Shown here: positions 1-13,000 of the stretch, piece by piece
How the letters are laid out: each line of letters opens with the position of its first letter
Position numbering within the stretch: position 1 is the stretch's first letter
NCBI GenBank assembly: GCA_014338405.1
Contig: JTDE01003476.1
Span: 3,821-67,820, forward strand
Source: Paragonimus skrjabini miyazakii
Lineage: Eukaryota > Platyhelminthes > Trematoda > Plagiorchiida > Troglotrematidae
Direction of reading: 5' to 3'
Length of the DNA stretch: 64,000 nt
Notes under the pieces: model-generated
Seen by the model: only the letters and a program-made list of their open reading frames with translations
What the model was told of the DNA's origin: nothing
The model's database searches: none
Made by a program: the position numbers and the translations under genes

Positions 1-1039
1 TAAAAAGGTTGAGAAGGGTGCCATAACAACGAAATTACTGGTTCGCTGCTTCGGAAGTAGTTGGATTGGCGTCCAGATTGCAGAATAATTTTTTTTGTAC
101 CTACGATTGGAAAACGAATGAATTGTAATTACTCCCCTATAATGCAGTGCAAGTCAGAAGTCTCCAAGGTGGCGAGGATAGAAAACCGGCTAGCCGGTGT
201 GCAATGTAAAATAGGGCTTGGAAACAAACGCAGCAAAACAACTGCCGCAGCAATCTAAAGTTGGACTTTACAGCAGCCTCCTTGGCATTTTTGCGACACC
301 ATCATTGCCCCATTTGTCGATCGCAATGCGTTTGTAGTTGACACAAATGCCTAAATTTCGCCCCATGTTTTGACGTGTATGTCGCACTTACTTGAAATGT
401 TTCTGTAACGGGTGTTACGTGTTTATACTGAGCTCAGCGGGGTGTTCTAGTTTTAAGTGAATAGAACGGAACGTAAAGAGAATGCAGTGTTTCGTAGTGG
501 ATTAATAATTATCTACATTTCTGAGTCCTATGTTTGACCGTCTAACCGCAACCTAACATTATCCCAAAATGTCCATCACACGAGCTTTCTCAGTCCTATT
601 TTTCCGTAACGTGGGCAACATGCTAGCTTTGATTTTCGGCCGTTGTTTTCCCCACGGTTTACTGAATAACTGGGATGCAGTGGCTAACTGCTCTCAAATA
701 GATCCACAAAAAGAAATTAAGTCTGCTTAACCAGTTGGAGTACCGAGTACGTTCAGTTTAGTAAAATCCATTAGTTTGGAACCAGTTTTCCTAGAATGGT
801 CATAGGCTGGCTAAGGATGTGGGCTGTGGCTCCATCTTAATAACATAACGTTTACTTTATTGCTAGCTTTCGTGATCACAATCTCTCTTGGCAATTTTGT
901 TTTTGGTTATCTGAAAGCCAATGTTCTGTTTGTTTATTTTTAGTCGTGGTCATTACAACGTTTTTATTTTACGGAGTGCTATGAATTCCGGTGAACTTGC
1001 TTCCTTTTGAATCTTGTTCTTTGTTCGACGATATCAATC
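1..1039. other. 5' flank of transporter gene A
   Basis: No coding exon, RNA gene or repeat is recognised here. It should contain the 5' UTR and promoter of gene A, whose start codon is at 1040, but no convincing TATA box, initiator or trans-splice acceptor could be singled out. Confidence 0.4.
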
Positions 1040-1080
1040 ATGGAGCGCGACCTTCAAGATGAAACGAGACCCATCATTCC
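1040..1080 (+). CDS. SLC2A13: Gene A exon 1 (start codon)
   Basis: The ATG at 1040 opens a 41-nt exon encoding 13 codons plus 2 nt (MERDLQDETRPII), ending at donor GTAAGA. A different frame stays open across the intron from 1014 but lacks an upstream ATG. The spliced model is preferred because gene B has a first exon of exactly the same length and phase. Confidence 0.85.
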
Positions 1081-4000
1081 GTAAGATTTCTGTGTTACGA
1101 ATGCTAATCGTTGACAGTCCCAAGTCAGTTAATCATGCCTTCCCAATTGGCGCTGCAATTTTATCAGCTATCGGCGGATTGCTTTTTGGTTACGACACTG
1201 GCGTTATTTCTGGTGCCATGATCCAACTCCGTCAACAGTTTGCTCTTTCATACTTCTACCAAGAGTTGATCGTAAGTTTGTAGGTCATTTATTTTTTCCT
1301 TCTTGCCCTAGGTTAGCATTACTCTTGGATCTGCCGCTATTTCAGCCTTAGGCAGTGCAATTCTTACTGATTGGGCTGGTCGAAAACCAATTATCATTTT
1401 CGCCAGTTTCGTTTTCACAGTGGGCGCTGTCATTTTGGGGGCAGCCTTCTCAAAGGAGGCGCTTTTAGGTGGACGTTTGATTGTTGGGTTCGGTATAGGT
1501 GAGTGAAGTTGTTCAGTTTACAGTTTCATGTTCTATTTTTGTCTAGGTATGGCTTCAATGGTAGTGCCCGTCTATATTGCCGAGATTTCCCCTAGTGTTT
1601 TGCGTGGAACGTTGGTGACTTTAAACACAGTATGTATTACTGCGGGGCAAATGATAGCTGCCATTATTGATGGGATTTTCATGTCCGACGCACTAAACGG
1701 ATGGAGGTTAGTGGATTTTGATATGGAATTCGCGTGTGATAATTTTCGCAAGTTTGTTTGGTTGAAATTTCGCAGTCATTAGTGCACGTCTTTTAACTTC
1801 ACTATTTTCTTCTCCACAATTTATCTCAGGTCTTTATCGCTAGGTCGTCCGATTTCTGGGGTAGCAGTTAGTATGGTTTGCCTCGTAAATGCAACTGGAT
1901 AGTTTGAATACCCGGGTTCGTGGAACAGCATACTTCAACAAAATCGGCCTTGCTTTACGAGTCTCACGGGATATTAGCAGAGGTCGAAAGGTATCTATTG
2001 TACTCCGCACACCAGTAGGGCGACGTGATCCATTGTTTATCATACATGCGCCCTGTGCTGGTTGAGTCAGTAAAAACACTAGACCTGGTAACTTGAGCTG
2101 GCGATTACCTCATCACGTTTCTGCGTACTCTGTGGACAACGTCAGCGACACGATAAGATTCCCTTGTTAGGTGGCCGTTTTCGCTGGTGCGCCTGTCTGT
2201 GTCTCATCCTGAGTAGGAAACTGTATACGATATATAACACCATGTTATATATACATTTATGTATCAATATATGCATGGAACTTTGTGAACCTATTTCTCA
2301 TGCACTGCACGCTGCTTCAAGTGTATATTTGGCCAGTTCTTTGTGGTACTTAAAGAGTAAGCCCTAGAACGCCTTTTTCTCTGACCTTAATCTTAGTTTT
2401 ATTTATTCGCACTCACGTTTGATTTGTAGGTGTTTTTCTGTAGAAGTAAGTTCACTGTCGTTTAGTCATTCGTGACGAGTAACTTTTCCGATCTTTCCCG
2501 TATATAACCGTAGCACAAGGGTGAAATTTTTATATCTCAGTCTTATTTATATTTTAGGTACATGTTGGCACTTGGTGGTATTCCTTCTGCAATTCAGTTT
2601 TTGGGGTTCTTCATGATGCCTGAATCCCCTCGTTGGCTGGTCCATCACGGTCGTACCTCGGATGCTCGGACTGTCTTAATGCGAATACACGGCAGGAAAG
2701 AAACATCAGTTGAGATTGAGAAAGAACTGGAACGTATTGTAATAGCTTCGGAATCCCAGGACCGTTCATCTACTCTCAATGATTTAAATCTTTCTGGTAG
2801 AGAGACTGCTTACGACGACGATCAACCGAGTACTGTTGAACAACAAGATTCCACCGGGTTATTAACAGTTTCGACATCCGGTATGTTTTAGCCATAAGAA
2901 TACCGTTTTCAAATCCATTTCGTGTGCTAATGGCTTTTCGCCTCATTTTTCTGTTTATTTCGCATGGGCTTACTTTCCACGTATAGCTCGGTTTGTTTGC
3001 AAGGTATAGCACCTTGATGTTGAATGTTTGAATATAGACGTAGTTATTTTTTCAGTAGTTAGGTCCGTCTCCTTCTTTTCTCTCTCCTCTCTTCCTACAT
3101 AGGATTTGCTTTTTTCTTCTTCCTGGTTGTGTGGCAGTTAAGAATCAGTGTAAACCGCTGATGTATTTCAGTCTATGATGATGATGAGCTTAGTTTCCAA
3201 ATTTAAGTTACATTGTCGCATCTCCCTATGCGCGGATTACGTTTACTTCGTACTATTCGTGCTGCTAGAATTCCATTCCGATAGGGTCACACTGTGCTTA
3301 TTCAAACACTTTTTCCCGTCCTGTCGGCTGTTTGTTCTGTGTATGTTCAGGAATCTCATAGGTAAAGTGCACGCACAAGTCATGCTTGCTTTATATTGTC
3401 TGCGGTTATATGAAATTGTCGATAGTAATCAGTAACGCAACAAACAACAGCGCCATATCAATGGTTTTCGGACGTTTTTTACTCGACCTAACCGCAACCA
3501 TGGGGAAAATGGCCCCTATTGAGAATATTATGCGCGTTCCAAGTTCATAAAAAGCAGATATCTTCATTGTTCGTTGGTCACCTAACTTACGGCGAAAGGT
3601 TCATCTATATCCCTTTTGGATTGTAATGAATTGATATGGACATCTGTGTTCGTTTCCTTCATCCATGTGGTTCCGATCGTTACAATGCATCTGTTGTTAC
3701 ACAGTATCCATCATCGAAGCGATCACGTCATCAGGCGCAGTTGAACTACATGCCGACGGTTTATTGATGGCTTGTTTCTGTCGAGTATTGTAGTTCTCTG
3801 TGAAACACTTCTGTAATGCAAATCTCCGGTCAACATTTTGTCAACTGTCCTTCTGAATAGAGGGATACTCTAAATTGTCATAAAGCTGGTTCTTCACAAT
3901 TTAATCCGAACTGCTTTGCATGGTAACTTACCTAGTGAAACCATTATTCCGAATCGCTTTTGCCACCTAGAAGTAGTAGTTGACTGGCAATATCTGACAG

Positions 4001-7000
4001 TCTAATATATACGTGAACAAACTGAAATATTCTTAGATAATTCAAATATGTTTTCCGCTATTTATTTAATGAGCTTAACATACCGCGTTCTGCTACGAAC
4101 CGTAAGTTTTCGATATCTGAGAGGCAACATACTACAGTATGAACCTAACCACACCCATATTTTTACACGAATGATTGCCATTCATCTCCTGTGGGCATCA
4201 GCGGGAGCTGCTAAAAACGTGTGTACGCATACTTCTCATAATGTGTTGCTTGCATTGAATCACGTCAATTTTCTTCCACTTTTCTCCCAATCCAATATGA
4301 ACACAACAAACTAAGATTGCCGGACGTGCGAATGGCTGGTCAATTAGACACGCTGCCGTGAGTAATTTATATTTTGGTCGAACACTACTTACACCATGGG
4401 AATATTTTACCGCTGGTTGTAGTGGCCTTCATCGTTCATGTAGAACAATCCCCACCACGTTTTTTTACCATGGCCTGCCTACCGGGTTTGTGTGCCGCTA
4501 TTTTCTCAAGGGTTATGTTCTTTTCGGGTGCAACCGCAACAGTCAGACCGATGGATACCAATCGGATACAAGATTTTACATGCTGTTACTGACAATCAAA
4601 AATATTCCCCCGCCCGTCGAAACAATGGGCAGTACTTACTGCTTTTGCTTCCTTCTTTGCTGCCACTCATTTGGGTCACGACGTTTTTGTCTGTTAAGAC
4701 ACACATCTCGACATGTATAATTTATTATTGCCTCAAGCTCCTTCGATCACTGCGGTTTGACTTGGGGTTGGCGCAGAAATTCATCATTTGAGACAATCAC
4801 TTTTCGGAAGTCATACGCGAAGTGTATAGTCGTTCTGGTGGTGGCGGATATAATATCTAGTAATAGGCTGAATTGAGTATCTTTGATCAATACTTAAGAG
4901 GGATACTTCGAAACATATTTGATGCTTACACGAACTGCATTGAGGTGATTACTGCGTGAGCATACCTGTGCAGGTGGGTTTTTGTCGGGTGACCTAAACA
5001 AAGGCTGTCTTGCTTTCATCATGTCCGGCTCAGAAAGCGTGTTATACACTTAATCCGACCTTAGAGTTGGTATTCATGTTCTAAGTGTTACATCGCCGTT
5101 GTCTCGGTCAGTTAGTCTGTCTCTGATGATTGGACGCCCATTTCATCAAAGTACTTACAGGAGAGCTTCAGTTTCGCAGCAAACAAGCGGGCTCATGATA
5201 ATACGATGTCTGCATTTTGGAGCGTTTGCCATGTCATACGTTGTTCTGTGCAACTCTTGGCCATTGAATCTCAAAGCGGATATGCTAAGACATGTCCGCC
5301 TGCTTTGAAAAGTTTACTTATCACGCTAATTAGCTAGGGAGGTGCCACCCGCCACATTAAGTTCCGTGGAGCCATCCATACCCTTGGTTAAAAGCGCTCA
5401 CAGGTATGGCAGTACATCACAATCAACATTGTGCTTGAATCCGTCAGACCGTTAACTTATTGCTTAAGTATTTCTTCCTTCTTTTTATCTGGAACATTGT
5501 TGATTAGCGGCATCTCGAGCCATAATGTCCATGTATATGATACAGTGCCGGGACTATGTGCGCGGTAGGCAGGGCTTCTACTTAAATCAGCATCGGCCCG
5601 TATATTACGGTTACTCAATCTTTCCTCGTGATAGGAGTCACGGACGGAATTTCGGTCTGTTTTTCCGTTGACGAACTTGACTTTCCTTTGATAGTACACC
5701 CGTCTTCATCTGGAACATGTTTTCTGATAATAAGATCGGCTTATAATATCTTGCAAAACGTAGCTCCTCAAATTACTATCCAAAAACTGCAGTCTTACAT
5801 TAACGCATTTGTGATTTAGTGCGTATTCAGTTCAACATTCATTTCAAGAGTCCTTCGTCAGTCATTGCCAGTGAGATACGGTAAATGTTTATAGTCCCCA
5901 GCGCGCATTTTCTTGTCTTCGTGAGTTGAGTGAAGAGCACCCATTATTCAAATTTTAACTAGGAAGTATGTCAGTTTTTCTCTCAGTCCTTTGGTCGCTT
6001 GATCCTCCTAACCACTGGCAAGAAAATTTAGAGAAGGTGGACTTAGTGGGGTTCATGGGTGTGTCGCCGTCGTTCGACTTAGTTATTTGTTACATAAGAA
6101 CAATTACTGAATCGAGGAGGGAAAAGCCACTTTGGGACAGGTGCCTTCTCACCAACACTTCCGACTGGTTAAAAACCCCTCAGAGTAGTCATCAGAATTA
6201 ACGGTGTGGCGAACACCGGACCAAATACATAACATTGATATGAAACGTAGTTGTCAGGGCGAAGCGAACAAAGCAATTAACAAGTTTACTTGAGGTCACA
6301 CACGTCAGATATACGTACAGACAACGTTTTGATACAATTACGTCACAGTTGTGACGCAACTGGGATGTTCTTTTGTACGCAAGGTGTGGCTCCTTCATGT
6401 TGACTGCTTACTTTGAGGGCTAAGGTTTTAGAAACGACATCTCGTTTCTCATATCCTTTTGTTGGAGAAGGTTTTTTCATGGTTATATAGCAGATGAGCG
6501 TTTAGATTCGCCACTGGTGTATTGCTGTCGTCTCTGATTACTCCAACCTCACTATTCGTAGCTTTTGAGGCTTTTCAGACTTGTATACATACTTTTCAGG
6601 TATCGATCGTAGCTATCCAGTTATCGCGATAGGTCATTTTCACACATGTTTTAGCTAAACCTGGCCAACAGTCAGCATGCTCGCTATTCAAAAAGAGTAC
6701 GTTCCATTGTTTTCTGGCGACATTGTCCCCTTCATCTTTTTACCCTGTTTCACCGAGGTCTTTACAACATTTGCGCCATTTTTTGTTTGAACTGTGGCTT
6801 CTTACTTATGTTCTTGATTTGAATGTTGTCATTACACAACCACACCAGTAAATGTTATAAAATGAGTGTCATATAACAACAATACATAGCGGTGAGAAAA
6901 AAGGTAGCGAGCACTTGACTTTAAAACCGAAACCAGCTGGTTGTTCAGCATTTTCCACTAGTAACCTCTACATGTGGCTGATGACTGACTATGGACGAAT

Positions 7001-10000
7001 ATCTCATATCAAAAAGCCTGTGTAGTTGTAATTGAATAAAATTTTTTGTCTCAAATGAAATTCTTGCGGCGTGATCGTCTTTTGTAATTGCAAAGTTATA
7101 CCTTGACTGGCTCAAATATGGCTAACTCTGGGAGTTTTTATTTGTTTTGAGCTAGGGCCAGTAAGGGATAACCCGTCGGCTTGGTAGTCGCTTGTGATGG
7201 GAAGAATGAAAATGGTATTAAAAACGGTATGAAAGAGCTTTTCGAATTCCGAAGGAAGGACTGTGTAGATGTGTGCTGATGATGGCATTCGACAATCTGG
7301 CGGGCCTATCCGACTTGATGCAGCGGCTCAACCTTAGATTAGGGATGTCATCCTCTATGTTATTCATTGTTCCTTAGGAAACGCTTGCCTGACCAGTTGT
7401 TTCCTAATTAATTTATAGAGGATTGGCTTATCACTACTGATGATCTCTTACGCATTAACTACGCCTCGCAACGGATGGTCATAGGTGAACTTACTAGTGA
7501 CCGTTTTAAAAATGTTCCAGTGTCTACTTCCCAGTATGCTACTTTATATCTACGGGGTAGTCACTTCTGTGCAAACCGCAATAGAAAATAGATACAACTG
7601 ACTGGGACGACTGAGAACACATCAATTGTTTTAAGCTAAGCCTGAGTTGTGCACGGCATGTTGTTATCGATAACTGATTGTATTTTAATCCCTCATTGTT
7701 CACGCTTGAATCGTCTCCGTACGATACATGATTACTCTTTATTTTACCGGGCACATGTAACACAACTCAGTTGACATACATGTAAATGGGCTCTTTGAAT
7801 CAGACTTCTGACTTCTCATAAGAACCTCCAGATAAGGTGTCAATCAGAAGCGGTCGACCTGATTCCAGGAAGTCGGATTTTATGCACACTTTCCGATTGG
7901 AGTTTTACCTACGGGTTGCGTATCTGCTGTAATCTTTTTTTCAGAAGAACAGTTAAGACAAGTATGATAAAGAATTTTGGATGATGGAGTTGTGGTTAAT
8001 TCACTAGAGACGGGACACTATTAGCATTATTTAGGATGTATCTGACCGACAGTGAAACTGGTCCTTCGACTTCGTCTCCTACTTGTATCTATTCCCAGTA
8101 TAACGGAAAGAAAACTGTTTTTTTTTCCCCTGACCGTTGGTGTCCTCATTAATGGGTATCCATGCAATAAAAGTTCCATCAACATATTGTGATGGATTAT
8201 CAGGCCGGAGGTGCGAGTATTCTAATACTCGACGGAATACCTCAACACGGGGAGGTACGTCCAAATGCCGACAACGGGCGGATCGGGGACAGCGTGGGCG
8301 GCCGGATGAGTCATTGCTCGACTGGATGGTACTAACTGGCGAGACATGGCAGGCAAAATAAAATGGACGACCAGATCGGAGGCACGATTATTCTAACACT
8401 CACAGGAATATCTCGACACGGTTGTGAAATACGGTCAAAGCCTATAGTGGATAGATGGAGGACAACACGAGCGACCGGACGAGCCGTCGCTCAACGAAAT
8501 CGGACTAACGGATGAAGAATGTCAGGCGGAAACCCCCCCCCCCCCGACAGAAGGCGCCGACCACACACATAAACCGGACAGAAGTGCACACGACGCGTGA
8601 GCGGAAACCGGGGGTTGTTGTGGGCTGGAATTCTGACTCACAAACGCGAACGCGCGCATGGCATGATTGCTAGTGTGTTGGGCAATAAACATTGTGCTTT
8701 ATTGAACGCCTTTTCGCTACAACATGGGGTGCACAGCATAACTATAACAAGCTTTAATTTATTGTGTGCTTCGCTAAGACCACACCAGGTACTTACCACG
8801 TAACCTTTCAGACTTCATCAACTTTGTTTCGCAATTTTCGACTAAACTGCTAACATTTTGGTCTTAGAATAGTTTGCCTTACAGTCAAACGGTTTCTTGT
8901 TATTGTTTTTTATATAAAAAAAACTGTCACAAACTCCATCTCATACCGAAGGCAAGACGTTCTTTGATCGGCTCACAATCGTGCGCATGCTCCGGCAGCC
9001 ATCTACTCGACGCGCGCTCATGGTGGGCTGTTGTCTACAACTATTCCAGCAGCTAGTTGGGATCAATACCGTCATGTACTACAGTGCCAGCATTATATCA
9101 ATGGCCGGTGTGGGATCGAGCTCTGATGCGAAAAGTCGAGATACAACTGTGGTCTGGATGGCCGCCGTGGTCGCTTCGGCCAATTGTGCATTTTGCCTAA
9201 TCAGTCCATGGCTAATATCGCGATTTCGGCGTCGCACGCTGCTCCTATGGAGTCTCAGCGGCGTGACGCTCAGTCTGACACTACTTGGGATCAGTTTTCA
9301 AATAATCGCGTGTACGTCGGCACCGGTTACATTACTTGAACCAGTTCCGCCTGGAGTTCTTCCGAGTGATTGTTTGAAAGCGTAAGTATGCACTATAGGT
9401 GATCTTCTTATTGATCGGTACATTTTGGGACTTCTACGATCTAAGAATACGGTATTTAAACAGGCCTTTTTGCTTGTGATAATGTTTAACTAATTGCGTT
9501 GAGCAACTGTGAACATAGTCCTGTTAGAGATTCATTTTTCTGCGGTTGCGTCGGGAAAGTGAGTAATGGTTTCTGTTCGTATTTCGTCCGTTAAGTTGGC
9601 TACTTTCCGTTGATTGTCACAGTTGATAGTTATAAATAAAAAACAATAAGGTGCTCACTCTTCGGCAAAGCGAATTTCCCCGACTTCATTGTTCTTACTT
9701 ACGGTTAATCTGTGCTGTCCATGGAATCCGTTTAATTAGCGTGTGGTTGCACGGTTGTTCTGAACTAGCTTCACACGTGGTTTTCGCTGTGTTGTATATT
9801 GTGAAACAGTTGAACCCTTTGTCCTGATTTTTCACCACTTCAGTTTCACGTGTGATTCCTGTATGCGAACCAACATGTGCGGGTTCTGCTACAATCAGGA
9901 CGAAGGGCGTGTGGTCAACGGATCTTGTTTGCCGGCGCCAGAGAAATTTGCCGAGTTCTCATCGTACGGTCGTTGTTCGAATGAGGTAAGGTGTCTGTTT

Positions 10001-13000
10001 CTCGGATTAGTTTGTCGATTTCCTTGAAGTATTTTACATTAATCGCACTTTTATCATGTCATCTGTTTTCTGCCAAACTTTTACCGGTCACGTAGAACAC
10101 CCTGTTTTTTGTGTGACAAGTTAAAAAGTGATTAACCTCGGGGCTTTGACACAAATCAGCCAGTCAGCTAATGAGAACTATGAAAGGTAACTATTCTGCA
10201 GTTACAATACTGCCTCACATTTTGGTGTCAACGCTCAAGTTCAAAATGGTCAGAGACTTCAGTCTCGTTTCGAAATTTGAACGCGTTTATCCATACTACT
10301 GTTCGAATTTTGAACTTCTGTTTCGCTTCGGGCGTTTCTCGGTTGCTGGATTGCCTCTAAGTTTACCGTTTGACCGGTACGTTCAACTGCTGCGGTATAC
10401 ACCTCTGCATATTGGTCACCGTGACTTCTCAGTTGGCAATGTGGCAGTTCGTCGGCGCGTATTCGGGACCGCTCGGGATGCGCGATCAGTTGGTCAGTTA
10501 GTCACGGCACACAGCTTGCAGTGGTTGGGTCACGTACTCCGTATGTCATCTGATCGTTTACCCTACCGGGCGATATATACTGAGGTCACCAGCATTTGGG
10601 TAAAACCGCGTGGTGGTCAACCAACAACGTGGTCACGAAATATGAAGACCATGACTGCTTCATTGAGCAATGTGGGTAGGTGTCGCCTGCGTGGATGGGG
10701 TCCTCGTGATCACTCAAGCCGCTGGTTAGAGACGCTATCCGAGATGGCGATGCGTCGCAGTCAACGGCATACCTGTATCCATACCATTTCTAGTTCTTCC
10801 GCCTAGTTTTCTTTTAATAAGTTTCAACCGTCTTGGTAACGTTTTCTTCTAGGATATTCTACATCACTGTTGAGATGAGCGGCGGCTCGAGCCACAGTAC
10901 CTTTTGGTCAGGCCCATGTCTGTTATGATGATGATGATCTCAGTTGGCTTATGGTGGGGGCTCGGAGGTGGCCAGGTTACCACTTCTGTTTGGTTACTCA
11001 TTATTCACTGTCTCCTGTGGATTATGTGTTGTTGAAATATCTCATGCTGGTCACTGTACTGGCTCATGTGGTAACAGTCACATAGAAGCTGTCCGAAAAT
11101 ATAACTACGCATTCTGTTTTCTATGTAAAGACACTAACCTTTACTGCCTGTATGAAACATAAGCTCTCTAGGTCATCGTTACCGCTTCCACACGATCATC
11201 TGCAGCAGTTTTCTAGCTGTTTACGCTAGCTTTTGTTCCGTCACTCCGGACTTTCCAAATCAAATTTATTTCCTTTCGGGAAGACCACTTTGTATCACTG
11301 CTCTGTGAAGAGATGTGGCTATCTGTCCGTTGTTCTTTGTGCTACTTCAACGATAATGGTTTTCGAAGCTTCCTATGAGCAGTTGGCAATGAAAATTGCA
11401 TAACTGTATATTATGATGTTTGAGCCTTCCAGCATCAGATTCCGCTTGATATTACGTTCGCCACTGATTCTTTCAGATGGCTCACGTAGCACTACCCATT
11501 CTGTCTGTGGCATACAGCTCCTCCGGATTAGTTATCTCAGAGTTGTTTTCAGGAGCTACAATCTTCTGTGATCTGAACAAAATGATCAAAAGAAGTTACT
11601 GACAATCTGTAGTTGTACTGAATTATGCTCTCATTGTCCGATTTCCTTATCGCTAAGATCCAATGCCCTCAACGCTAAAATCTCACTCTGCTCACAATGT
11701 TTTTAGAGCTTACCACTTGGTGAATGCCACTTATTACAGCATCAACGTTCTGCTGGTCGATGCCAGTGATCACTCCAATGCCAACACAACATTGGAAGTT
11801 TCGTCTCCCTAGTCTAGACTCCGTCACATGTGACTTGCACTGTTTATTATTATTATTATTATTTTATATTACGCTTGACCGTTTCATGCCGAAGCCTGAT
11901 TCATTCTAAAGTTAGTATCTCTGTACTCTGCCACAGCAAAAACCCGGGTCGATTTACGCAGAACAACCATTGGATTTACGCCTGCTAGCTTTGTTCACTC
12001 ATTATCTGTACACTTCCTAAATCGATAGTTCTGACTTGCAATCGCAGTATGATTTTCTGACTACCTTTTCCTTATCCTATTCCGTACTCAGGTAATTTGA
12101 ATCGTGTTTTCTGTTCTAAACGACGATTTCATTCGACTTTATCTTGACATAGTAAATCCACATTGCTTCCAGCTTGTATATTCTTACTGCTAAGCGTTTA
12201 CTTTTACTCGAATCCTGGACTCTTTTCAAACTATTTCCATCAAATTTTTTCTTGCCCCTGTTTGGGCTTTCATCGCACACTTAGTTTTTTCCGTTCAGTA
12301 AGTTATTGCGCTGTCATCAGAATCGTGCCAGCCAGTTCTGAAACCCGAAGCTATTAACTTTTGTCGAACCGCTCTTACAAACATCTATTTTATTGGCTTA
12401 ACTTGTCATTAACGCCGGAGCTGTTTACATTCTGCACATTTGCGACCAATTTTCTCTCCTGCTTGTTTATCATTTGACAGGCGTCGAATTCCGACCGTTT
12501 ACCGACTGTGTGGTATTACTTTTCCGTCAGGTTTGCTGTTTCATTCATTTTGCATTGCAGACGGTTAAGCATTTTCCATGTCGTCTGTTTGTTTTGTTCA
12601 CTCTGATCAGGCAACAGTCCAAATAATCTTTTGATATGTTCTAAGTTAAATTCGTGACAGTTTTCAAAACATTGACTTTGTTTTCATGAATACTGTTAAT
12701 TTTTCTTGTAAGAGCTCTGGCAGCCATGAGAACATATGGGCTTTTGATCACTGCCCTACGCCTTACGGATGGTTGACCATGTTTGGTCTGGTCATGTATC
12801 TGGCCTCGTTTTCACCTGGCATGGCATCACTTCCATGGACTATCAATTCAGAACTCTATCCAACTTGGGCTCGGAGTACAGGGGTCGCGTGTGCAACGGG
12901 CACTAACTGGATTGCAAACGTGCTGGTTAGCCTCACTTTTCTCTCTTTAACTGAGGCGATCACGAGACAAGGTGAGTTGCCTCGTGGTAACTGTTCAAAT

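Larger units (their letters stand above)
2881..8951 (+). other. Gene A intron 5
   Basis: A 6071-nt intron with donor GTATGT; its acceptor (CCGAAG) has a poor pyrimidine tract. It holds a non-LTR retrotransposon tail (3059-3188) and a solo LTR (8188-8721). Between them (3189-8187) I recognise no gene; short open frames there have no family resemblance. Confidence 0.7.
9986..12712 (+). other. Gene A intron 7
   Basis: A 2727-nt intron whose main content is a LINE 3' end (10430-10938). A (TTA)n microsatellite lies at 11844-11863. Nothing else is recognised. Confidence 0.75.

Noticed and set aside
8137..8361. An open frame at 8137-8361 and similar frame at 52338-52778
   Set aside because: Both lie within the solo LTRs; they reflect the low stop density of GC-rich LTR sequence, not a gene.
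10171..10430. N-terminal third of the 211-codon frame as part of a host gene
   Set aside because: The frame runs continuously into clear LINE C-terminal sequence and lies inside intron 7 of gene A; the upstream part has no recognisable host domain.
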